Below are positions 6,207 to 10,650 of a stretch of 10,650 bases of DNA, piece by piece. Both the position numbers and the translations under genes were made by a program. This DNA comes from GW2011-AR5 sp041645025. GTDB lineage: Archaea; Aenigmatarchaeota; Aenigmatarchaeia; GW2011-AR5. Within the stretch, counting starts at the first letter, position 1; each line of letters begins with the position of its first letter. The DNA is taken from contig JBAZQV010000033.1 of assembly GCA_041645025.1 (NCBI GenBank), positions 1-10,650 on the forward strand, in the 5' to 3' direction. The notes beneath the pieces were generated by a model. The model saw only the letters and a list, made by a program, of their open reading frames with translations, had not been told where the DNA came from and did no database searches.

Positions 6207-6396
6207 ATATTGACAGCCGCAGCTTTCAGCGACAGGTAAGAGAAATTGGTTTGCTGATAGTCCGTATAAATCTGGCTACTTATTGAAGTAAATATGCCAA
6301 GAATCAACCAACAATAGCAAGCAGGACTGCGTACAGCTTCGCTAAAGACATTGGATCTATCTTTCTAAGGATAACTGTTTCTCTCTCCCTGCCAAT
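6200..6396 (-). pseudogene. Frameshifted remnant of a small archaeal membrane protein gene
   Basis: On the minus strand an AGGAG ribosome site (6402-6406) sits five bases before an ATT at 6396. The frame then reads GRERETVILRKIDPMSLAK and LYAVLLAIVG before TGA at 6304-6306. One added T at that GGTTGA site would change it to GGT TTG ATT and continue as LILGIFTSISSQIY with about 20 more residues to a TAA at 6200. The rejoined product has a short basic N-terminus, an I-x-K-I-D-P-x-S-x-A-K signature and one strong membrane helix, AVLLAIVGLILGIF. This resembles small archaeal membrane proteins that begin the same way and carry a second Gly-rich membrane pair, which is absent here. So it looks broken by both a frameshift and a C-terminal truncation. 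The start codon ATT is unusual and may itself be decay. A sequencing error at the frameshift cannot be excluded. Confidence 0.45.
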
Positions 6397-6489
6397 TTTA
6401 TCTCCTAATTATTCTATAGACATGTCCGTATTTACATATTTAGAATCAGACTTTAATGAAATTCAATCGTTTTCTCTCCACCAAACCGG

Positions 6490-6499
6490 ATTTAAAAAA
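6490..6499 (+). promoter_or_regulatory. TATA-like element for the dimethylformamidase-like gene
   Basis: ATTTAAAAAA is centred about 25 bases before the ATG at 6520 and follows a CCGG that interrupts the AT-rich run. The spacing predicts a leaderless mRNA. The rest of 6397-6519 holds only AT-rich sequence in which I see no gene. Confidence 0.45.
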
Positions 6500-6519
6500 T
6501 TATTGGTTATAGGGAAAGC

Positions 6520-8115
6520 ATGGGTAGTGGTCGAAGAGAGGTTTCCAGAAGAGACTTTCTGATGGCAATGCCCTATGCGCTCGGCGCTATTTCCGGCTAT
6601 GGACGAAGCAAATCATGGGTGGCGATTGAGAATTTTTTCCAGCCAGGAACAAAAGATTGGCTGCTTAAAAATCCTGCGACGAATCGTGAAATAGAAGGTT
6701 TTGCTTCTGCGGCGTCCAATGATTCTGTTACAAGCGTCAATCTTGGAGATAGCATTAATTTTTATGTTAGTACAGATTCTGCTTACAAACTGGAGATTTT
6801 CAGGACCGGATGGTACAGAGGCCTTGGCGGAAGGAAGATGTGGTGGAAAACAGGCAATGGATGGGTGGACTCTGTTGTACTGAATGGAAGGCGGCAGCGG
6901 GAAGCCGTGCCGGACCCCTATAATTTTAACCTTGTCGAATGCGGCTGGGACAGGTCGTATTCTGTCGATATTCCACTAGAACACAGAGACTGGACCCCGC
7001 CAGAATATTTGCTGGAACTTCCCAATGACTGGCTTTCAGGAGTTTACCTATGCAAACTTACAGCTGCAAGCGGAAAGCAAAGCTACATGAAATTCGTCGT
7101 GCGGGACGATTCAAGCACATCAGACGTATTGCATCAAATATGCGAAAATACGAGCATAGCTTACAATCCCTATGTAAATTCGCTTTACCAGCCCCTTACG
7201 CTAGGCAAGCGCGCCTACAAGGTATCATTAGAAAAACCTTCAGTGGAGCGCTTTGGCGCCGGCCAGTTTTTGAACTGGGAAATACATATGGTTAGATTTT
7301 TGGAACAGCAGGGCTATGACGTAACTTATTCCACTAATCATGATACGCATATCAGGGGCGATTTGATCAGGCGGCATCCGGTTTTTCTTTCCGTCGGCCA
7401 TGATGAATATTATACAGCTCGGATGAGAGACAATATTGAAGCCGCGAGGGACGCCGGCACCAGCCTGATGTTTGCAGGAGCCAACAACTGCTACTGGCAG
7501 GTCCGTTATGAAAACTCCTCTTCAGGCAAGCAGTACAGGACAATGGTTTGCTTCAAAGAAAACCGGAAGCTAGACCCATTTGCAAACAATCCGAGAAAGG
7601 CAACAGCAAAATTCCGGGACCCGCCAGTTAACAGGCCTGAGGGAAGATTGCTCGCCGTAGCCTACGATTATGAAGTACAGTGTAACAATGATGATCTGGT
7701 AATAAATGACGACAAAGACAGGGTATTTGAAGGGACAGGCCTGACGAGGGGAGTTCATTTAGAGAGGCTCGTGGGCTATGAGGCTGATGCACTCTCGCGA
7801 TATAAACCGGCAAATGTTGACATAACCCTTCTCGGGCATTCTCCCTATTCGGCAAATGACAAGCAGTTTTTCTCTGACATGATCATTTATCGAATGCCTC
7901 TCGGTAATTTTGTCTTTTCTGCGGGTTCAATCCAGCTGGCGTGGGGGCTCGAGTCAGTTGATTTTCGTCCGACACCTGTGAGTGGAGGCTTGCAAAGAAT
8001 GTTCAAGAATCTTTTTGCAGAAGCAAACGTGCTGGGATCTCCTCAAAAGTTGAATGAAAGGCCTATTTTTCCCGAAAAACTCTGTGAAATTAGAGGGTTT
8101 GAAGGGTGCAGATAG
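6520..8115 (+). CDS. Tat-exported protein related to N,N-dimethylformamidase large subunit, 3' end replaced by an IS
   Basis: The 531-residue product starts with a twin-arginine signal: S9-R10-R11-D12-F13-L14, then a hydrophobic stretch to about 28, so it should be exported folded. Residues about 60-195 are beta-sandwich-like, with GDSINFYVSTDSAYKLEIFR and WLSGVYLCKLTA. The C-terminal domain (about 200-505) has family signatures: IAYNPYVNSLY (213-223), the GHDEYY motif (293-298), and DAGTSLMFAGANNCYWQVRYE (311-331). In dimethylformamidase itself this subunit binds a mononuclear iron through Tyr and Glu side chains and hydrolyses the amide of dimethylformamide. Most relatives are uncharacterised, so the substrate is unknown. 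No small subunit is nearby. The frame now ends G-C-R-stop because an insertion sequence starts four bases before the stop; rejoining the flanks predicts 543 residues. The gene faces against the conserved minus-strand cluster, as expected of an acquired gene. Confidence 0.85.
   Translation: MGSGRREVSRRDFLMAMPYALGAISGYGRSKSWVAIENFFQPGTKDWLLKNPATNREIEGFASAASNDSVTSVNLGDSINFYVSTDSAYKLEIFRTGWYRGLGGRKMWWKTGNGWVDSVVLNGRRQREAVPDPYNFNLVECGWDRSYSVDIPLEHRDWTPPEYLLELPNDWLSGVYLCKLTAASGKQSYMKFVVRDDSSTSDVLHQICENTSIAYNPYVNSLYQPLTLGKRAYKVSLEKPSVERFGAGQFLNWEIHMVRFLEQQGYDVTYSTNHDTHIRGDLIRRHPVFLSVGHDEYYTARMRDNIEAARDAGTSLMFAGANNCYWQVRYENSSSGKQYRTMVCFKENRKLDPFANNPRKATAKFRDPPVNRPEGRLLAVAYDYEVQCNNDDLVINDDKDRVFEGTGLTRGVHLERLVGYEADALSRYKPANVDITLLGHSPYSANDKQFFSDMIIYRMPLGNFVFSAGSIQLAWGLESVDFRPTPVSGGLQRMFKNLFAEANVLGSPQKLNERPIFPEKLCEIRGFEGCR
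8102..8110 (+). repeat. Target-site duplication, left copy
   Basis: AAGGGTGCA directly abuts the left inverted repeat and recurs exactly at 9107-9115 directly after the right one. The bases beyond each copy differ, so the duplication is exactly nine bases. It lies within the last codons of the dimethylformamidase-like gene. Confidence 0.93.
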
Positions 8116-8134
8116 TGTAAACTTATCTGGACTT
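8111..8134 (+). repeat. Left terminal inverted repeat of the IS
   Basis: Starts GATAGTGT and ends TCTGGACTT. It matches the complement of 9083-9106 at 20 of 24 positions, the last nine without a break. A TATA-like stretch (CTTATATAC, about 8132-8140) overlaps its inner end and could drive the transposase. Confidence 0.92.
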
Positions 8135-8171
8135 ATATACTTCTTCTGACAAATATTCAGAGGTGATATCA

Positions 8172-8522
8172 ATGCCTCTGAAATGTATTTTCTGTGAATC
8201 CGGGGATGTGATCAGGCGTGGCAAACTAAGAGACCGTGTCGGCACAAAACAGCGCTACGGTTGTAAGAAATGTGGAAGACGGTTTGTAAAGGATGATGGA
8301 TTCAAGAAAATGCGCCATAAGCCGACAGTGATTTCTCGTGCGATCCATATGCATCAGGATGGCATGTCGTTCTTCACGGTGCAAAATCATCTCTGGCAGC
8401 ACGACAACACGCGTGTCAGCAGGCAAACTCTGTGGAAGTGGGAAAAGAAGTACTCGAATTTTTTAAAATCCGCTTCTGCAAAACGTAAGGCCAAAAATCA
8501 AAGGTCGCGTGCACGTCGATGA
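8172..8522 (+). CDS. IS transposase, N-terminal part (zinc ribbon and HTH), frame broken
   Basis: The start is ATG 8172, because GAGGTGA at 8160-8166 is a strong ribosome site five bases before it; a GTG at 8163 overlaps that site and is unlikely. Residues 5-34 form a zinc ribbon, C5-x2-C8 and C31-x2-C34, in the order seen in InsA-like proteins. Residues about 50-95 (from PTVISRAIHMHQDG to RQTLWKWEKKY) form a helix-turn-helix region that should bind the terminal repeats. The frame stops at 8520-8522 after an out-of-frame tail. Removing one A from the AAAAA at 8493-8497 joins it to the DDE frame as AKIKGRVHVDE, giving about 308 residues. The break is either an inactivating insertion, a sequencing error or a slippage site used to make the full enzyme. 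Confidence 0.85.
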   Translation: MPLKCIFCESGDVIRRGKLRDRVGTKQRYGCKKCGRRFVKDDGFKKMRHKPTVISRAIHMHQDGMSFFTVQNHLWQHDNTRVSRQTLWKWEKKYSNFLKSASAKRKAKNQRSRARR

Positions 8523-9099
8523 AAAATACATCCACGTCGGCAACGAGCATGGCTATGACCTGAATGCGATTGATTCGAAGACCAAGTACATTTTAGCGCA
8601 TTCCTACGTCGTAAATCGCACGTTTCCTGCATGCGTGAATTTCCTGCGACGAATAAAGACAACATGTTACAGACAAATGCTCGAAGTCTACGAAAAAGAA
8701 AAACATAAGCCCGTGAAAAAGCGCGAGCTGATTACGTTCGTGTCTGACGGATTCGAAAATTACAGGAACGCGTTCAACAAACTTTTCTACCGAACTTGCA
8801 AACTTAGCTTTGGTGTGCCAATCGCGTGCAGGAAATATGAACTGAAACATAATAACAATGCGATTGAGCGGTACAATGGAAAAATTGAAGACAGGACAAA
8901 GACGATGCGGGATTTCGGAAGCCACGAAGGTGCAGAGAGTTTTCTGAATCTGCGACCAGTTATACAGAACTTCGTGAATCCGCATCAAGGACTGAAAGGA
9001 AAAACGCCTGCTGAAATTGCTGATGTCGACCTGAAACTGGGAAGAAACAAATTACTGAACTTGATCAGATATGTTGCTCAGCAAGTCCAGAGAAGATGA
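8509..9099 (+). CDS. IS transposase, C-terminal part (DDE catalytic core)
   Basis: This frame holds the catalytic core: Asp at 8518 in VHVDEKYIHV, Asp in TFVSDGFENYRNAF (residue 80 from the GTG), and Glu in NNAIERYNGKIEDRTKTMRDF (residue 120). Between strand motifs it has the archaeal-type ending NFVNPHQGLKGKTPAEIA. The GTG at 8509 lacks a ribosome site and follows directly on coding-like sequence (PKIKGR), so it is probably not a true start; the segment is the continuation of the upstream frame from about 8494. Without the zinc ribbon and HTH it could not find the element's ends alone. The stop codon lies inside the right inverted repeat, showing how compact the element is. All three catalytic acids are present, so the core itself is not decayed. 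Confidence 0.88.
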   Translation: MHVDEKYIHVGNEHGYDLNAIDSKTKYILAHSYVVNRTFPACVNFLRRIKTTCYRQMLEVYEKEKHKPVKKRELITFVSDGFENYRNAFNKLFYRTCKLSFGVPIACRKYELKHNNNAIERYNGKIEDRTKTMRDFGSHEGAESFLNLRPVIQNFVNPHQGLKGKTPAEIADVDLKLGRNKLLNLIRYVAQQVQRR

Positions 9100-9106
9100 C
9101 AGTATC
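9083..9106 (-). repeat. Right terminal inverted repeat of the IS
   Basis: Its complement begins GATACTGT and ends TCTGGACTT, matching the left repeat with four mismatches. It contains the transposase stop codon. Confidence 0.92.
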
Positions 9107-9115
9107 AAGGGTGCA
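9107..9115 (+). repeat. Target-site duplication, right copy
   Basis: AAGGGTGCA, identical to 8102-8110, starts immediately after the right inverted repeat. Confidence 0.93.
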
Positions 9116-9156
9116 AAATCTTCTTTACGCCCGATAAAGCGCTTTTCCCGATGTAA
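9116..9156 (+). pseudogene. Severed 3' end of the dimethylformamidase-like gene
   Basis: If the element and one duplication copy are removed, the frame of the gene at 6520 continues here after G-C as KIFFTPDKALFPM and stops at TAA 9154-9156. The pre-insertion protein would have had 543 residues. Thirteen codons without a stop can arise by chance, so the evidence is the exact junction more than the open frame. The fragment has no start and cannot be translated separately. Confidence 0.6.
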
Positions 9157-9159
9157 AAA

Positions 9160-9224
9160 TCTGGGTGTGTGCGAGAAATCCACGAATCTTGCAAATCGAT
9201 GACAACGGCAAAAATATACCCAGA
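9160..9224 (+). other. Possible stem-loop downstream of the dimethylformamidase-like gene
   Basis: TCTGGGTGTGT at 9160-9170 can pair with ATATACCCAGA at 9214-9224 as an 11-bp stem with two G-U pairs, enclosing 43 bases. The wobble pairs work only in plus-strand RNA. It starts four bases after the ancestral stop of the severed gene, so it may be that gene's 3' structure. I see no tRNA or box C/D features. The rest of 9157-9314 shows nothing else I can support. Confidence 0.2.
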
Positions 9225-9314
9225 AATTACCATTCAAGCTTTGTGATATTCCAACGTGCTGTCTTATGGAATCTCTGTGGATATGTAGATATTGTCAATG
9301 TAAAAATAGAATGC

Positions 9315-9494
9315 TTATACTTTTATCGCGTATTTTCCCGGTGCTGTTGCTCCAAGCTTCTTTGCGATTTCCGAGTTAACATCAAAGATTATTATGGTGC
9401 CCTGGAAGCTCGTTGTTATGTTATTTGTCTTGCACACTACGCAGGTGGTGCCCTTCAATATACGCTTGCACTGCCGACACGCTCGTTTTACCAT
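9315..9494 (-). CDS. spt4: Transcription elongation factor Spt4 (RpoE'')
   Basis: A 59-residue gene, ATG at 9494 (complement) and TAA at 9315. Spt4 pairs with the NGN domain of Spt5 and clamps RNA polymerase for processive elongation. The zinc finger is C6-x2-C9 and C18-x2-C21, in ACRQCKRIL and TTCVVCKT. It is followed by the family's T-x-S-F-Q-G strand, the IIIFDVNSEIAKKLG core that contacts Spt5, and the APGKYAIKV ending. Length is typical of archaeal Spt4. A GTGAT ribosome-like site lies seven bases before the ATG. It follows rpo7 by 83 bases, the standard archaeal pairing. That gap is AT-rich and contains possible TATA elements, so separate transcription is possible. Confidence 0.95.
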   Translation of the reverse strand: MVKRACRQCKRILKGTTCVVCKTNNITTSFQGTIIIFDVNSEIAKKLGATAPGKYAIKV

Positions 9495-9577
9495 AATAAA
9501 TCACTTTGTTACCTATTTACCCGATTTATAATAATATATTTTTTGACTGCAAGCTACTTTCTTTTTAAAAAAGGAGC

Positions 9578-10123
9578 TTATTTCTTCTTTTTCTTATCCC
9601 TTTCAATCCATTCCATCGCGCCCAGATGAGGCTGTCTCATAGTAAGCGATATCTTGTTGCGTCCCTTTCCGAGAGAAACGCCGACTATCCTGGCGCGTAT
9701 GATATCACCCTCGCGCAGCCTTATGCCAGTCTTTTTGCCGGTGAAAACCGCGTTCTTTGCGTCATAGGATATCTTGTCGTCCATTATCTGGCTTACATGC
9801 ACCAGAGCGTCGAGCGGCCCTATTCTTGTGAAGGCGCCGAATTCTGTCACGTCAACAACTTCTCCCATGACTATCTCATTTATTTCCGGCTTGTATGCCA
9901 GCATCTTGAATTCAACAGGATAATAAATAGCTCCGTCCTCTGGTATTATTTTTCCATCGCCTATGCTAATTATGTCAGTTATAACGAGAAACACGCCGAT
10001 GTCAGCATTCATCTTGCCTTCTATCTGTTCCTGAAGACTCTCCTTCACGGACTGCGTGAGCTCAAGGTCGAACTTTGTCGGCAGTACGCGTACCTCATCT
10101 TGTACAGTCAAAACTTTGAACAC
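9578..10123 (-). CDS. rpoE1: DNA-directed RNA polymerase subunit Rpo7 (RpoE')
   Basis: Rpo7 forms, with Rpo4, the stalk of archaeal RNA polymerase; it binds emerging RNA and helps promoter opening. The 181-residue protein has the N-terminal tip domain (about 1-80: MFKVLTVQDEVRVLP, then QIEGKMNADIGVFLVI, then IIPEDGAIYYPVEFKMLAYKP) and a C-terminal S1 RNA-binding domain (about 82-165) with VVDVTEFGAFTRIGPLDALVHVSQI and GRNKISLTMRQP. It ends in a run of Lys. The start is GTG at 10123, supported by GGTGA six bases upstream and by the exact fit to the family's N-terminus. spt4 follows. All expected parts are present. Confidence 0.96.
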   Translation of the reverse strand: MFKVLTVQDEVRVLPTKFDLELTQSVKESLQEQIEGKMNADIGVFLVITDIISIGDGKIIPEDGAIYYPVEFKMLAYKPEINEIVMGEVVDVTEFGAFTRIGPLDALVHVSQIMDDKISYDAKNAVFTGKKTGIRLREGDIIRARIVGVSLGKGRNKISLTMRQPHLGAMEWIERDKKKKK

Positions 10124-10129
10124 GTTTTT

Positions 10130-10134
10130 TCACC
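10130..10134 (-). promoter_or_regulatory. Ribosome-binding site deciding the GTG start of rpo7
   Basis: On the minus strand GGTGA lies six bases before GTG 10123, matching the archaeal 16S rRNA tail. It implies a leadered mRNA. AT-rich stretches at about 10150-10165 and 10200-10210 are possible TATA elements; I cannot choose between them. Confidence 0.6.
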
Positions 10135-10220
10135 AGTTATTCTTATGACTAATTATAAATTTTAAAATCATAAAGAACATAATCTCTTTGGACAAATAAG
10201 TTTTAAAGCTTACTTTTGGG

Positions 10221-10650
10221 CTAAAACAGGTGCAAGCCGTACGTCACGAACAGGGAAGCCAATAATATTGATATCGTATTCATAACTTTTATCAGTGAGT
10301 TTATAGCTGGACCGCAAGTATCTTTATACGGGTCACCCACAGTGTCACCAACTACAGTTGCTTTGTGTACATCGCTTCCTTTCCCGCCCAAATTGCCGTC
10401 TTCTACGTACTTTTTGGCATTATCCCATGCTGCTCCAGCATTGGCCATTGAAAGTGCTAATAAAAGGCCAGATACTATCGATCCGGCAAGCATAGCACCG
10501 AGTGCCTCTGGTCCCAGCAGGAGACCGACAAGAATTGGTGCGAGCACTGCAATAAGAGCCGGAATAACCAGCTCTCTGAGCGCGGCCTTGGTGCTTATGT
10601 CCACCGCCTTCTTGTAGTCAGGTTTTGCCTTGTATGTCATTATGCCCTTT
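10221..10650 (-). CDS. hppA: Membrane-bound proton/sodium-translocating pyrophosphatase, C-terminal part
   Basis: The frame runs from the right edge to a TAG at 10221; an ATG at 10640 is internal, because KGIM-TYKAKPDY before and after it is the family's continuous sequence. The enzyme hydrolyses pyrophosphate and pumps H+ or Na+ outward through a homodimeric membrane channel. Visible are AKPDYKKAVDISTKAALREL, two hydrophobic helices with ALGAMLAGSIVSGLLLAL, the substrate-site block NAGAAWDNAKKYVEDG, GGKGSDVHKATVVGDTVGDP with its Lys and Asp ligands, YKDTCGPAINSLIKVM, and a last membrane helix. These are the C-terminal catalytic motifs and are intact. The residues that decide K+ dependence and Na+ or H+ use are outside the window. 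It ends 97 bases before rpo7 on the same strand and need not share its transcript. Confidence 0.95.
   Translation of the reverse strand, partial: KGIMTYKAKPDYKKAVDISTKAALRELVIPALIAVLAPILVGLLLGPEALGAMLAGSIVSGLLLALSMANAGAAWDNAKKYVEDGNLGGKGSDVHKATVVGDTVGDPYKDTCGPAINSLIKVMNTISILLASLFVTYGLHLF

Larger units (their letters stand above)
8111..9106 (+). mobile_element. Complete 996-bp insertion sequence, zinc-ribbon/DDE transposase (IS1/IS6-like)
   Basis: The element is bounded by imperfect terminal inverted repeats, 20 of 24 positions matching, each touching a copy of a nine-base direct repeat. It carries one transposase gene split over two frames on the plus strand. The transposase has an N-terminal zinc ribbon, a helix-turn-helix region and a DDE catalytic core, the arrangement shared by archaeal IS1 and IS6 relatives. 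A nine-base duplication and a two-frame layout favour IS1, but the spacing between the second Asp and Glu (39 residues) is longer than in bacterial IS1, so the family is left open. The identical duplications suggest a fairly recent insertion. Confidence 0.92.

Noticed and set aside
6146..6286. Plus-strand 46-residue frame starting MLPDKFPVHYQQ, with a loose likeness to the N-terminus of uracil phosphoribosyltransferase
   Set aside because: It lies opposite the remnant of a membrane-protein gene that has a ribosome site and a better family likeness. The match is to a generic helix pattern, and no ribosome site or downstream PRPP-binding motif is present.
9156..9314. A dephospho-CoA kinase (DUF359) gene or remnant expected between spt4 and eS24
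   Set aside because: I read both strands of the gap and found no frame or motif of that family. A 42-codon minus-strand frame here crosses the IS boundary and looks like chance.
9165..9629. Plus-strand 154-codon open frame
   Set aside because: It runs opposite spt4 and its upstream region, and its translation has no recognisable motif; the minus-strand Spt4 match is clear.
9626..10165. Plus-strand 179-codon open frame
   Set aside because: It is the complement of rpo7, whose domains fit the minus strand along its whole length.
1..10650. tRNA, rRNA genes, CRISPR arrays or attachment sites
   Set aside because: No T-loop signature, cloverleaf, spaced direct repeat series or integrase was seen anywhere in the window.

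Overview
The window is archaeal. It carries Kae1, a short Sua5-type enzyme, the stalk RNA polymerase subunit Rpo7 (RpoE'), Spt4, ribosomal proteins eS24 and eS27 (S27ae type), and a membrane-bound pyrophosphatase. AT-rich TATA elements lie about 25 bases upstream of several start codons, which suggests leaderless transcripts. The lineage cannot be fixed from the sequence. Compact short operons and small conserved-looking unknown proteins would fit a DPANN-type archaeon, but this is a weak inference.

Layout. Positions 1-3091 (minus strand) hold a tight operon read from right to left: kae1, sua5 (1 base apart), a degenerate Nudix-like protein, and an inositol-monophosphatase-family gene cut by the window edge. 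The first two genes cover two steps of tRNA t6A synthesis. A 50-base divergent promoter region (3092-3141) has one AT-rich core placed almost symmetrically for both directions and a perfect 14-bp palindrome next to the plus-strand gene. Positions 3142-4471 (plus strand) hold a proteasome-like Ntn hydrolase and two small unknown genes. Positions 4458-6139 (minus strand) hold eS24, eS27, an ACT-domain protein and a HAD phosphatase, the last with its own apparent leaderless promoter.

Positions 6140-9314 look like an accessory insertion inside an otherwise conserved archaeal cluster. They contain the frameshifted remnant of a small membrane protein gene (minus), a Tat-exported protein related to the N,N-dimethylformamidase large subunit (plus), and a complete 996-bp insertion sequence with 24-bp terminal inverted repeats and a 9-bp target duplication. 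The element sits in the last codons of the dimethylformamidase-like gene and replaced its C-terminus. Its transposase is split by one extra A in an A5 run.

Positions 9315-10123 (minus) hold spt4 (59 aa) and rpo7. The window ends in the C-terminal part of a membrane pyrophosphatase (minus). Many archaea have the order rpo7-spt4-(dephospho-CoA kinase)-eS24-eS27-kae1. Here those genes are all present in that order and orientation except the kinase, with foreign or lineage-specific genes wedged in at two points.
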